From positions 62,001 through 126,000 of the forward strand of contig CADAAR010000012.1 in NCBI GenBank assembly GCA_902785945.1: a stretch of 64,000 nt of DNA. The letters run 5' to 3'. The stretch is from an uncultured Prevotellaceae bacterium (GTDB taxonomy: Bacteria > Bacteroidota > Bacteroidia > Bacteroidales > Bacteroidaceae). Position numbers and translations under genes: made by a program. Below, one piece after another: positions 1 through 8,740 of the stretch (its first letter is position 1; every line of letters begins with the position of its first letter). Below the pieces are notes generated by a model that saw nothing but the letters and a program-made list of their open reading frames with translations, ran no database searches and was not told the DNA's origin.

Positions 1-1506
1 CATCTTGCTTTTCACATCAAAATCGACATCCAGCATGTGCAATTGCAATTTCGTATTCAAAAGGAGAGTATACATCCTCTTTTTCATAGCATGGAAACTT
101 GCAGCGTCAAACACGGTTTCGACAGAAGCATCCCAATCATATTCTTTCAAATCAATTGTGAAGTCCGCGCCCAGTTTCGGACCGAGGTACATTTTGCTGC
201 CGGCACTGAAGTTGAAGAACTTTTTGAAGGTGGGCAAACTGCCGAAAGTGAGTGGGAACTGCAAACCCGCCTGCACGAAGCCATTCAAAGAAATCTTTGC
301 TGAATTGTAGTAGTGCTCCTTCTCTTCCTCCTCACCTTCTGGCGTACCAAAACCCATATCCATACTAGGTACCCAATTATTGATCACCAATTGTGTCCAG
401 AAACTGCCTTTTACCTTAGGTGTCATCGCAGTGAAATTAACGTGGGCTTCACCACGCAAAAAAACATCAGGTCCAATAGTAATACAAAGTATAGGGCAGG
501 CTGCGGGTACAGGGATAGACCCTAACTCGCCGACTCCTGTATCAAAGGTTTTGCTGATAGAGCCATCAATGCTGAAACCACCTGCAACTCCGAAATTAAG
601 TTTGGTGAGGATGTTGATGTATTTATCACCAAAAAGTGAGAGATTCCACGTTGACTTGACATGTACCTTACCTTCTATAGCTGTAATTATGTTGACATTG
701 AGATTATCACTAGCATAAAGCGGAATATTTGAATTCATCGAGAAATTGAAAAGGTCACCCTCCCAAGTGCCTTCAGCTCTTCTTGAAGATTTCTTGGGAA
801 AATCTCCTACAGACAGTTCCGGATGACCAGCCACACGACGACGTATCATCTGGCCTTCGTCATCATAGCCGTATTCCTCAACAGCAACGAATTGCTGGAA
901 GATATCTGTAATGTCATCGATAGGTTTGCAGACACCTACCAGATAGCCGTCTTCATCATAATATAATCTGTCGATTTTGGCACACCAGCCATTTTGACCA
1001 CCGTTTTCTTTGTCGAAGTCAACAAACACATCGCCTACCTGTGGCAACGGCCAATGCTCCATTTTGTCGTTGACTTCATCATAATAGTAACTATTCGTCC
1101 TCTCTAGGATGTACTTGCTGAAATAAATAAACTCACCATCCTCACCATAGTCGGTATAGCTTAAAAGTTCAAAATCTCCATAGAAAAAACTCTGCCCTGC
1201 AATATGTACCTGAGGATTGTATTTCATCTCTGGCTGCACGAAGCCTATCGAATCGATAGCAGAGAGCATGATGCGATAAGTGGAGTCGGCTGTGACAATC
1301 TCCTGACTGACAATCTCGTCGTGCTCCACACCAAGGGTATCAAGGAACGAGAACGTCATTTTCTCGATTTCATCGTAGAAGAATCCATCAAAGTGACCAT
1401 CGTTCTGATAGATGTAGAAGGCCTGGTTCTCCGTCTGGGCCTGCATGGGTAGCACAGCCATCAGCATCAGCACAAGGCTGACCATAAATTTTATAAGGTG
1501 TCTCAT
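1..1506 (-). CDS. Large secreted BACON-cassette-type protein, cassette A (partial)
   Basis: The gene starts at 1506 and stays open to the window edge, giving 502 codons; its C-terminus lies outside. Residues 1-24 form a signal peptide ending AQA-like (MQAQ). Residues ~28-90 match the N-terminal module of the cassette C and D proteins: an [FY]YIYxNDGxF start, TLGVEHDE, then AIDSIGF. A long beta-rich region follows with the same general layout as the 16030-19701 protein. The start codon overlaps the stop of the upstream 162-residue gene by ATGA, so the two are probably translationally coupled. No catalytic motif is visible. I infer a surface or exported protein of unknown function. Any BACON domains would lie in the missing part, as they are C-terminal in the paralogs. 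Confidence 0.8.
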   Translation of the reverse strand, partial: MRHLIKFMVSLVLMLMAVLPMQAQTENQAFYIYQNDGHFDGFFYDEIEKMTFSFLDTLGVEHDEIVSQEIVTADSTYRIMLSAIDSIGFVQPEMKYNPQVHIAGQSFFYGDFELLSYTDYGEDGEFIYFSKYILERTNSYYYDEVNDKMEHWPLPQVGDVFVDFDKENGGQNGWCAKIDRLYYDEDGYLVGVCKPIDDITDIFQQFVAVEEYGYDDEGQMIRRRVAGHPELSVGDFPKKSSRRAEGTWEGDLFNFSMNSNIPLYASDNLNVNIITAIEGKVHVKSTWNLSLFGDKYINILTKLNFGVAGGFSIDGSISKTFDTGVGELGSIPVPAACPILCITIGPDVFLRGEAHVNFTAMTPKVKGSFWTQLVINNWVPSMDMGFGTPEGEEEEKEHYYNSAKISLNGFVQAGLQFPLTFGSLPTFKKFFNFSAGSKMYLGPKLGADFTIDLKEYDWDASVETVFDAASFHAMKKRMYTLLLNTKLQLHMLDVDFDVKSKM

Positions 1507-1991
1507 CGCTTCATCAGTTTAATGGTTTCACTTCCGGCTTTCACAATATACACACCAGCTGGGCGCTGGGCGATAGAGAGGGTGAACGGCCGACTACCGC
1601 TCACCGTATTCTGTTCTATCAGATTGCCATTGGCGGCATAGATGGAAACGGTAGTTCCTTCTTGAAGGTTTCTCAAGGTAACCTCATCGCCTTCCTGCGA
1701 AATAATGATGCCACGCTCAGAAGGCAGCAGGCTGATGCCTGTGTTACCTGTGCCTTCGAAGGTATATCGGAGCACGTTTTCCATTTGATACTGCACGGAG
1801 CCGTTTTTCGTCTTGATAACAAGCAGTCCGTTTTCAAACGTGGTCTCAGGCAGGTCGTTAAGGTCGAAGTAGACCTTTTCACCACTTTTCTGCCAAAGCA
1901 CGAGTCGCTTGGTGTTGCCCTGCGCCCATGTTGCAGTTACAACAAAGGCCAGCAGCAGCGATACGATGGTTAGAAGTTTAATTCTTTGCAT
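1503..1991 (-). CDS. Small secreted protein with T9SS-like C-terminal domain, cassette A
   Basis: This 162-residue protein has a signal peptide (residues 1-23, ending ATWAQ). A beta-rich middle contains the repeating pattern LVLW..SGE..YFDL..LPETTF and VLRYTFEG. The C-terminal ~80 residues resemble a type A T9SS sorting domain: TVSIYAANGNLI, then GVYIVKAG and a basic KLMKR end. It is first in a two-gene cassette, and its stop overlaps the start of the large downstream gene (ATGA). A TATATTTG -7 box lies at 2026-2033 with a palindromic operator upstream of it. The small partner carries the sorting tail while the large partners that can be read in full do not, which suggests the two proteins act together. 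That is inference. Confidence 0.85.
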   Translation of the reverse strand: MQRIKLLTIVSLLLAFVVTATWAQGNTKRLVLWQKSGEKVYFDLNDLPETTFENGLLVIKTKNGSVQYQMENVLRYTFEGTGNTGISLLPSERGIIISQEGDEVTLRNLQEGTTVSIYAANGNLIEQNTVSGSRPFTLSIAQRPAGVYIVKAGSETIKLMKR

Positions 1992-2025
1992 ACGCTTTTT
2001 CGTTGTTGGTTAATACTTGATGCTG

Positions 2026-2033
2026 CAAATATA
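2026..2033 (-). promoter_or_regulatory. Promoter -7 box for cassette A
   Basis: TATATTTG on the minus strand fits the Bacteroidetes -7 consensus TAnnTTTG and lies 35 bp upstream of the ATG at 1991. There is no clear TTTG -33 box. Instead the shared palindromic operator begins 15 bp upstream, as expected for an activator-dependent promoter. Confidence 0.7.
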
Positions 2034-2048
2034 CAATTTTTTTCGAAA

Positions 2049-2124
2049 CATCGACTCCCAATTCAACAAAATCGACTCACAAAACGCGTTTTGTTAGTAA
2101 AAAGTGTTGAATTGTGAGTTGATG
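2049..2124. promoter_or_regulatory. Palindromic double operator between divergent operons
   Basis: This is a 76-bp dyad centred on ACGCGT (2084-2089). The left arm has two copies of TCGACTC[AC]CAA at 2051 and 2072. The right arm has the mirror units TTGTTAGT at 2091 and TTGTGAGT at 2112. Units within an arm are 21 bp apart, two helical turns. Each edge is exactly 15 bp from a -7 box (2026-2033 minus, 2140-2147 plus). A close copy of the left arm and centre occurs at 20242-20293 ahead of cassette D. Paired direct repeats at this spacing are typical of LytTR-family regulators; the regulator itself is not in the window. Confidence 0.75.
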
Positions 2125-2139
2125 TATTAGTTTTTTTTC

Positions 2140-2147
2140 TATATTTG
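2140..2147 (+). promoter_or_regulatory. Promoter -7 box for the lipase-cassette B operon
   Basis: TATATTTG matches the Bacteroidetes -7 consensus. It sits 15 bp from the edge of the palindromic operator and 53 bp before the ATG at 2200. It drives the four genes up to 8305, which are separated by 28 bp, 4 bp and a 4-bp overlap. Confidence 0.7.
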
Positions 2148-2199
2148 CAACATAAAATATTAACCAATAACCAATAATAACAATAAATAAGATTAAAAT

Positions 2200-4257
2200 A
2201 TGGGAAAGAATTATCTACTCAAATCCAGTCTGGTATTAGCTCTATTACTGGTTTTCAGCGTTAAGGGCCTGTCGCAAGGTACGGACAACATCCCTAAAGA
2301 GGGAAGCATGTTCTATTTGGAGAACGGGGAAACGCCCACCACTAAGACGTTTACCCGAGGAGACGACAATGAACTATGGACGTTTAAGTCTGTTGTCGAG
2401 ACTTGTTTTGACGAAAGTCAGAAAGACAAAGAAGCTTGGCTGATGACAGCTGATGGCGAAACAAAGCTGAAGGTCACTTTTGAATACAAAACTGACGATG
2501 AACGCATGGCCATCGAGTCGGCAAATGTTTTGTTTTATTCCTATGAAGGAGATGACCTCTTCCATGATGACACAAAACAGCTCATCACTGATGCGGCCAT
2601 TATTGGTACTTATACAAAAGAGGTAACAGAAAAGAGTGTTACCTTGCATATGACGGCACCTAAAGTGTTCCCAGATCCCAAGGTTTCGTGGTACGCTTTC
2701 TATGTGGTTCTCGATATGAAATTCAAAAAGGATAAGGGAGGAGCTGCTGTCGCCAGGCAGATCGGTGTTAGCCGTAACGGTCTTTTGCTGATGCACGGAC
2801 TGAATAGTAACAGACAATGTTTCTGGCCGTTTGGCGAATACCTGTATAGCACAGGGAGCTACTTAAAACAACAGTTCTATATACAAGATTACAGTGCATC
2901 AAACACCAGTTCGTTCTATGATAATACGCATGTGAATCGGGTTGTAGAGAACGGACTGAAAACACTCAGCAAAAAACTGTTCGATATAGGTATAGCAAGC
3001 ACCAAGTATGATATGATAGGTCATAGTATGGGCGGTATTCTGGAACGTCTCTACATCCAGCAGATCGATAATAAGCACACGAATAAGTTGATCACGCTGA
3101 ACACGCCCCATTTCGGATCTAGAATCGGAAATGTTATTATGGGATTAGATAATGCTCAAAAAATGCCATATGTACGAGACGATGATGTTGCAAAATGGTT
3201 TAGCGATAAATACGATGAGGCAAAAGATGCTTGGGCAGCAACAGATAAAAGCAAGGTTGCAATAGAAGACCTTGCCATTGGAGGTGCGTCAATTCAGGCG
3301 CTCGGATGGTCAGTTGACAAACTACAGGGGATTCGTGTGTGTGCAGTCGGTACAGAGATAGACTGGACTGCATCAGATGAGATCAAATATGCCATCGCAG
3401 AACCCTATTATCAAGCCTGGGGCACAATCATGTTGAACGTTTTCGATAAAGAGGTTAAACATGAACGAGTCTATCTGGATGAGAATGCGGACGGAACGGA
3501 CGGTGTTGTCTCTGTTGAGAGTCAAAAGGGAGGATGTGAAAAGTCATATATTTACCGCGGCCTTGTTACGCAGGCCAATCATTGTGCAGCAACCGGATGG
3601 GATGTGATACACGCGCGACTGCTCGAACTGTTGACAAGTCCAAAATCCTCCGATTTCTGTCTGACAGGATTTGGAACACCTCCTGCCAGCGCACGTACGA
3701 GAGGAGCAGGGGATTTCGAGTTTTTTACGGGTTTTGTAAAGCCCAAGTCAACATCGTTTATCAAGATTGAGGGTAAAAAAGTTGAGAATCAAGCATATAC
3801 CCATGAACTTAAAATTTCCAATAGTGACGATATGGCAAAGACCGCTGCCTTATGTATCTTGTCGACGGACGACGTGATTTATGACTTTGATAAAGACGTG
3901 ATGCATTTCGATATGAATGGCTATGAAGGTGAGAAATGGATTTATGCCATTGGTCGCACCAACTACAATGCGTTGGTGATTGATTCTGTCAAGGTGACTT
4001 TGGAAGGCGCTTCGGATGGCATCAAGTCTGTAGAGGACAACGCTGAGCTTCGTTATGCTATAGTGGGGAACAACCTCGAGATAAAGAATGTTACTGGTCC
4101 TTACAGCGTCACCGTATACAACGCTGGTGGCCAGATGCTGGCGGAAATGAACAGTAACCCATCACACACGTATGCACTCCCCCGTAATAAGGGTCTCTTG
4201 ATTATCAATGTTCGTTCGAACAAAGGTAAACAGTTCATCAAAGTAGTGACAAAATAA
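2200..4257 (+). CDS. Secreted PGAP1-like lipase/esterase with T9SS tail
   Basis: This 685-residue protein has a signal peptide (1-25, ending GLSQG). Residues ~27-41 carry a GTDNIPKEG..FYLE segment that is shared with the next lipoprotein. The alpha/beta-hydrolase core includes an HG oxyanion motif at 199-200 and the nucleophile elbow GHSMGG with Ser276. A candidate acidic residue lies in a DGTDG stretch near 430 and a candidate His in QANHC near 465. The last ~85 residues form a T9SS type A-like domain (SVTVYNAGGQML, then KGLLIINV and KQFIKVVTK). It probably hydrolyses lipid or ester substrates at the cell surface; the substrate is unknown. It is first gene of the operon that includes cassette B. 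Confidence 0.8.
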   Translation: MGKNYLLKSSLVLALLLVFSVKGLSQGTDNIPKEGSMFYLENGETPTTKTFTRGDDNELWTFKSVVETCFDESQKDKEAWLMTADGETKLKVTFEYKTDDERMAIESANVLFYSYEGDDLFHDDTKQLITDAAIIGTYTKEVTEKSVTLHMTAPKVFPDPKVSWYAFYVVLDMKFKKDKGGAAVARQIGVSRNGLLLMHGLNSNRQCFWPFGEYLYSTGSYLKQQFYIQDYSASNTSSFYDNTHVNRVVENGLKTLSKKLFDIGIASTKYDMIGHSMGGILERLYIQQIDNKHTNKLITLNTPHFGSRIGNVIMGLDNAQKMPYVRDDDVAKWFSDKYDEAKDAWAATDKSKVAIEDLAIGGASIQALGWSVDKLQGIRVCAVGTEIDWTASDEIKYAIAEPYYQAWGTIMLNVFDKEVKHERVYLDENADGTDGVVSVESQKGGCEKSYIYRGLVTQANHCAATGWDVIHARLLELLTSPKSSDFCLTGFGTPPASARTRGAGDFEFFTGFVKPKSTSFIKIEGKKVENQAYTHELKISNSDDMAKTAALCILSTDDVIYDFDKDVMHFDMNGYEGEKWIYAIGRTNYNALVIDSVKVTLEGASDGIKSVEDNAELRYAIVGNNLEIKNVTGPYSVTVYNAGGQMLAEMNSNPSHTYALPRNKGLLIINVRSNKGKQFIKVVTK

Positions 4258-4285
4258 TAGTATTTACAATAAAATTATATATACG

Positions 4286-5221
4286 ATGAAAAAGTATGTT
4301 TTTCTTCCGGCAATGGCATTACTGGCCATGCAGTTCCAGTCATGCTCAAGGAATGATGATCTGGATACGCAGTCTCAATTATACTCAGGTATTGATTACG
4401 AAGCAGTACAGTTAATAGACTCTGACGATGAAAGCACGAGATCTGACCAGATACCTGGTGGCACTAACACCGTGCCTAAAGAGGGACCAACGTTCTATAT
4501 GGATTATGCTTGGATAGAGCCACTGGAGATTGAGGTACCGAGTGAGGGCAAGGTAACCTTTAGCACCCACCATTACGGTGACTTTAATGTGGTACGCAGA
4601 GTAATTCCTGGAAGTGCTCCTTGGATTCATGCAATGTTCTCTGCGGATTATAAGGAAACAAATAGATATAAAGGAACTGGCTGGGGAGAGAACTATTTCT
4701 TTATACCGCCCAATGAAACCAACAAGGCACGGCAAGATACCGTCAAGTTCTTGTTTGGCGAGAACTCAAATGTACCCAATGAGAAGCGTTTCTGTGTGCC
4801 CGTTGTCATCAAGCAGAAGGCAGGACCTTACAGCACTGCTAATCTGAATAAACATATTATAGGCAAATGGCACCACCATATTATCGGTACCAACGCCTTA
4901 ACAGGCAAGCCGTATACAGAATGCAACTATGATGTGGTATTCAATGCCGACGGCTCCTACAGGGAGGACCAGCATGAAGTTGGTATAGGCAGAGACTATA
5001 AGTATGAAGGATGGGAGGAAGGCACTTATGAGATCACCAAGGTTGAAATTGACGACTTGGATTGCCTCAGGGTCTATTTGAAACAAAGCTATACGCATGG
5101 CCCAACCACAGCAGCTGCTGGTTATTCTTCAGGAAACAGGGAAACCTACTTTGTTATCTATCCACACTTCATGATGTGGGCGACAGGTCGATCGAGGTAT
5201 TACGATCGTGTAGTAGAATAA
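4286..5221 (+). CDS. BACON / lipocalin-like surface lipoprotein
   Basis: This 311-residue lipoprotein has a lipobox at MQFQSC, with lipidated Cys20. Residues 58-73 read GTNTVPKEG..FYMD, nearly the same as the segment in the preceding lipase. Residues ~75-185 look like a BACON domain (LEIEVPSEGKVTF... ending VVIKQKAGP). Residues ~190-311 look like a small lipocalin-type barrel (IIGKWHHHI... with an FNADGSY strand), a layout also seen at the C-terminus of the large cassette B protein. It lies 28 bp after the lipase and 4 bp before cassette B, so it is in the same operon. A binding role at the outer membrane is inference. Confidence 0.75.
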   Translation: MKKYVFLPAMALLAMQFQSCSRNDDLDTQSQLYSGIDYEAVQLIDSDDESTRSDQIPGGTNTVPKEGPTFYMDYAWIEPLEIEVPSEGKVTFSTHHYGDFNVVRRVIPGSAPWIHAMFSADYKETNRYKGTGWGENYFFIPPNETNKARQDTVKFLFGENSNVPNEKRFCVPVVIKQKAGPYSTANLNKHIIGKWHHHIIGTNALTGKPYTECNYDVVFNADGSYREDQHEVGIGRDYKYEGWEEGTYEITKVEIDDLDCLRVYLKQSYTHGPTTAAAGYSSGNRETYFVIYPHFMMWATGRSRYYDRVVE

Positions 5222-5225
5222 GCGT

Positions 5226-5714
5226 ATGCAAAATATCAAGCTTCTAACCATTACGCTGCTCCTGACAATGCTGTCAGTGCCTACAGGCATGCAAGCAGCA
5301 GACAAGCAGAATACATTGATTGTGCTGACTAAGGACAATGTTCTGCACCAGTTTGTATTGGCTGACAAGCCAACAGTGGAGGGAACCCAGTTGAAGGTAA
5401 CCTGTGAGAAGGCATCTGCTTCAGCCTCTTTTAACCTTGCTGACGTGATACGTTTCACTTACGATGGCAAGTCTGCAGCAGGTATCGATGAAATGACGGT
5501 TGATCCTGCTGAGATCTCGATGCAGGATGGTACGCTTGTCATCAGTCAGATGAAGGCTAACTCTACTGTCAGCGTCTATTCGACGGATGGTAAGTTGGTT
5601 CGCCATCTCAAGGCCCAGCGTGCTGGCACCTACCGTCTCAATCTCTCTTCGCTCCGTGCAGGCGTATATCTTGTAAAAGCTGACAATATCACCTATAAAA
5701 TTACGAAGCGATGA
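5226..5714 (+). CDS. Small secreted protein with T9SS-like tail, cassette B
   Basis: This 162-residue protein has a signal peptide (1-24, ending GMQAAD). Its middle contains LIVLTKDN and VIRFTYDG, and its C-terminal T9SS-like domain contains STVSVYSTDGKLV, GVYLVKADN and a basic KITKR end. DNA from about 5235 to 5645 is ~95% identical to the inverted copy at 15994-15604, so this is a recent duplicate. Relative to the other copies it has lost two codons: PTV-EGTQ here, PTVTFEGTQ in C and a TFEG form in D. Its stop overlaps the start of the large partner by ATGA. Confidence 0.85.
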   Translation: MQNIKLLTITLLLTMLSVPTGMQAADKQNTLIVLTKDNVLHQFVLADKPTVEGTQLKVTCEKASASASFNLADVIRFTYDGKSAAGIDEMTVDPAEISMQDGTLVISQMKANSTVSVYSTDGKLVRHLKAQRAGTYRLNLSSLRAGVYLVKADNITYKITKR

Positions 5715-8305
5715 AACGTTACTCAGTCATTATATTAGCAGCTGTACTAAGCATGCTTGGCATACAGACTGCGAGCGCCCAGCAAACGCAGGATGCGCTG
5801 TGCATCCCTCTTAATGCCATTGATTCTGTGACTTTTGTGACGCCAGAGACTGTCTATAAGAAAGATGTTGTTCACACCACTGAGAGTGATCTCTGGAACT
5901 ATGTCATTGGTAGCGACTCAGCAACTGTTTTGATCTTAGCATCGAACACGCCTGCAGCTATGATTCCAAAGGCAGGAGATAAGATAGTTACGACAAAAAG
6001 TAGAAATTTCCTTCCGGGTGGTTTCTATGGTCAGGTGCAGAGTGTGAACAATGATGCGAATGGCATCACCGTCAACTGCGTGGTACCAGCTCTAACGGAA
6101 TTGTTCGACCAGTTTGTTTGTAAGGCCGCAGCAGCGAGTGTTGACCCAGAAGCACAAGCACGCAGGCGACTTTTCAATAATGAGAACAGTACGGAGTTTA
6201 CCTTGCCTGTCTATGACAAATCCTTAAAGATTGACCTGACAAACATATCGTATGGCATCAATGATAATTGGTCTGTGGCTGGTTCTGGCGTACTCGATAT
6301 GGGTATCAAGGACGTTATGAAAATTCGCGTTTTCCTGGCTGTACGTACCATCCTTGGCATCAATTTCGATTATGTCGCCCGTATGGAGAAAAAGTCTTGG
6401 TTCAATCTTGACCTCAAAGGTGCTGTATCCGGACAGTTTGACGTACCGTTGGGAAAGACTTACACGTGGATTACCGACACCCCATTTGCTGTCGAGACAG
6501 AAGCAGGCGTTTCCGTCTCGGGTACGGGAGAAATGGAGTTGAAAATAAAGCGTGAGCATGTGACGAGCGACTATGCTATGGTGCAGTATAATGACTGTTT
6601 CTATGACGAGAAACGGGAGAGCGCCATCGCGAGCACCCATTTGGTAAGAGATATTGACGAAACATCGCTCACAGGCAAATTTACTGTTACAGCAGGACCT
6701 TATTTCTCTTCTTGTCTGAGTTTGATGAAGAAAGAGATCGGAGCAGTAGGTACAAGATACGATGCTGGTTTAAAGGCAGAAGTATCTGCAGAACTGAAAC
6801 TGACGGACTATTTGATGGCAGCTGTGCCTTCTGTACTTCCAACCTATATGATTGCAAATCCCACAGCCTTGTATGATGTGCTTAATCGCGATGGTTCTGT
6901 TAAGGCCGGTCCGTTCTGCACAGGTAAGATAGAGGCAACCTTAGGTCCATGGAAGAAGGAATTTGAGATGTTTGATGTCAATCAGATGTACGGCTTCGAA
7001 GGAGGATTGGTGCCAAAGTTCTCAGGAACCAGTCTGGCCTACGACAAAAACACCAAGTCTTTGAAAGCTAGCGCAAACCTGACTCGCAAGACGCTCATGG
7101 GCAATAAGATCGGCTTTGCTGCTTATTATACCAAAAGTGGTAAGCAGGCAGTAAGAGCACTGTATGATAAGGAATATTATTATGTTAAAAAGGAGCCTAA
7201 TTTCAAGAACTGGGAACAGACCTTTACAGGCGTTGGTGGTGGAAAGGAAGTGAGAGTCTATCCTATTACCAATATCGGTCGTTTCAACTATGAGATGCTT
7301 GCCTCGCCTTATGTTACCTATACCATCCCAGCTGAGATGGAGGTCACACCAGCGGCACTCGATTTTGAGGCCAAGGGTGGAACGGGCAAGTTTACTGTGA
7401 AGGATAATCTTGACAGGAAGGAAGATACTTATGAGCGTAAGGCTGAAATTAACTTTGGCGGCGATGATGTAAAACCTTGGCTGAAAGGGTCTTGGAGTGG
7501 TGATGATTACACAGTAATAGTCGAGAAGAGTGATAGCAATCAAGCTCGTTCGGCAACCATTAATTTTTCTATCTCGAATGCCGACAAGAGCATCAATCTG
7601 GAAAAGGCTGTTACTGTGGTACAAGCTCCTGGTGAGGTGATAGATTATGGTGTCTATGCAGATCCCACGGAACTGACCTTTACATCGGCTAAATCTACAC
7701 AGGATGTGGATATACATTGTGACTGGGACAATACACCATTTACTCATTATGGTGCCAGAGTGCGTGAGGGTAGTGAGTGGATAACTGTTACGGCAAAGAG
7801 TGGACAGATTCATGTGACGCCAGAACCAAATTTCGAGTTCAAAACACGTGAGGGTTATGTTGACTGTTATGTGCGTCAGAAAGACAGGCCAGAGAGCGAG
7901 TGGGTATTCATGCCTGTCAAGGTGACGCAGGGCCAGCCCATTAAGACTGATCCCTCAATGAAATTCTTGGGTAAATGGACTTATGAGAATTCGAACGGTG
8001 ACTATTATGTTGAATACACCTTCAAAGCCGATGGTACGTATTACAGCAAATGGGATACGTCCAGTTACAAATGGGAAGATAAGGGCACATTTGTCGTCAA
8101 TAGTTATTCTGAAGAAGAAAATGGCGATGTGGTCATGGTGGCAAGTATCAATGAGCGATATAAGCGCAATGGTGGTGACACCGAGGAAAAAACAACCACA
8201 GAGTTGAAACTCGTGAAATCGGGTGGCTATGTGAATGGCGTCTATACGCCAGACGCAACTCGTGAGTTGCAAATCGGATGGAACACCTATAAAAAACGTA
8301 ACTAA
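5711..8305 (+). CDS. Large secreted BACON-domain protein, cassette B
   Basis: This 864-residue protein has a signal peptide (1-23, ending ASAQQ). After AQQTQDAL it runs straight into IPLNAIDSV. Compared with cassette C, 47 codons of the N-terminal module are missing in frame. A long beta-rich middle is followed by two BACON-type domains starting near VTPAALDFEAKGG and YADPTELTF, each ending in VTVVQ/VKVTQ. The C-terminal ~110 residues look lipocalin-like (MKFLGKWTYEN, FKADGTYYS). There is no sorting tail of its own. It follows the small T9SS-tail protein with an ATGA overlap and is last in the operon, ahead of a terminator at 8333-8369. Glycan or host-protein binding is only a family-level guess. 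Confidence 0.85.
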   Translation: MKRYSVIILAAVLSMLGIQTASAQQTQDALCIPLNAIDSVTFVTPETVYKKDVVHTTESDLWNYVIGSDSATVLILASNTPAAMIPKAGDKIVTTKSRNFLPGGFYGQVQSVNNDANGITVNCVVPALTELFDQFVCKAAAASVDPEAQARRRLFNNENSTEFTLPVYDKSLKIDLTNISYGINDNWSVAGSGVLDMGIKDVMKIRVFLAVRTILGINFDYVARMEKKSWFNLDLKGAVSGQFDVPLGKTYTWITDTPFAVETEAGVSVSGTGEMELKIKREHVTSDYAMVQYNDCFYDEKRESAIASTHLVRDIDETSLTGKFTVTAGPYFSSCLSLMKKEIGAVGTRYDAGLKAEVSAELKLTDYLMAAVPSVLPTYMIANPTALYDVLNRDGSVKAGPFCTGKIEATLGPWKKEFEMFDVNQMYGFEGGLVPKFSGTSLAYDKNTKSLKASANLTRKTLMGNKIGFAAYYTKSGKQAVRALYDKEYYYVKKEPNFKNWEQTFTGVGGGKEVRVYPITNIGRFNYEMLASPYVTYTIPAEMEVTPAALDFEAKGGTGKFTVKDNLDRKEDTYERKAEINFGGDDVKPWLKGSWSGDDYTVIVEKSDSNQARSATINFSISNADKSINLEKAVTVVQAPGEVIDYGVYADPTELTFTSAKSTQDVDIHCDWDNTPFTHYGARVREGSEWITVTAKSGQIHVTPEPNFEFKTREGYVDCYVRQKDRPESEWVFMPVKVTQGQPIKTDPSMKFLGKWTYENSNGDYYVEYTFKADGTYYSKWDTSSYKWEDKGTFVVNSYSEEENGDVVMVASINERYKRNGGDTEEKTTTELKLVKSGGYVNGVYTPDATRELQIGWNTYKKRN

Positions 8306-8332
8306 CTCAATGAATTAAGAGAGAAGTTGCAG

Positions 8333-8369
8333 AAAGGGCACGGAGGTTCTAGGAACTTCCGTGCCTTTT
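8333..8369 (+). terminator. Rho-independent terminator after cassette B
   Basis: A GC-rich hairpin (GGGCACGGAGGTTC paired with GAACTTCCGTGCC) is followed by TTTTGTTTG, about 28 bp after the stop at 8305. It ends the four-gene operon. Confidence 0.85.
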
Positions 8370-8450
8370 GTTTGTAAAGAAGTGGCGCTTGTTGAATGAT
8401 AAGAGCCGAGTAATATGAAATACTAAATATCTAAACTTCTATATATCTAC

Positions 8451-8583
8451 GGTAACAATTGCTAGCATTAATGGTAACAATTGCTAGCATTAATGGTAGC
8501 AAAAAACGAGCAGTAATCTCGCTGGCAGATTGAATAGTTCTCGCAGGCAGATTGAATACGGCTCGCTATCAGAGCGCAACAAT
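8451..8583. repeat. Two adjoining 22-bp-period tandem arrays
   Basis: A perfect 22-bp direct repeat occupies 8451-8472 and 8473-8494 (starts GGTAACAATTGC, ends ATTAAT), with a partial third unit GGTAGC at 8495. A second array starts CTCGC[TA] at 8518, 8540 and 8562, again exactly 22 bp apart, with CTGGCAGATTGAATA-type cores in the first two units. The CGAGCAGTAATCTC segment (8507-8520) recurs at 63564-63577, so this is a dispersed intergenic repeat family. It is not a CRISPR: there is no long conserved repeat with unique spacers. Confidence 0.8.
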
Positions 8584-8692
8584 GTATAGCTTGTTTAGAT
8601 GTTTAGAAGTTTAGGATTTGGGGGATAAAAGAAAAAGTAAAATTATAATTCTTATTATTTCCTATCATTCCTAAATATCTATATTTCTAAAC

Positions 8693-8724
8693 TTTGGCGG
8701 TTTGCTAAAAAAATAGTATCTTTG
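8693..8724 (+). promoter_or_regulatory. Promoter of the 8741 gene
   Basis: TTTG (8693-8696), a 20-bp spacer and TATCTTTG (8717-8724) match the Bacteroidetes consensus. The expected transcript start is about 12 bp before the ATG at 8741. Confidence 0.8.
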
Positions 8725-8740
8725 CACCACAATTACTAAT

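Larger units (their letters stand above)
8370..8740. other. Gene-free stretch with short-period repeats and a promoter
   Basis: I find no gene here. The stretch holds AT-rich inverted motifs (ATCTAAACTTCTATAT-type, repeated in both orientations at 8426-8450, 8590-8615 and 8670-8695), the 22-bp-period arrays at 8451-8583, and the promoter of the next gene at 8693-8724. Confidence 0.7.

Noticed and set aside
8451..8583. CRISPR array
   Set aside because: Units are contiguous 22-bp tandems, without repeat-spacer structure.
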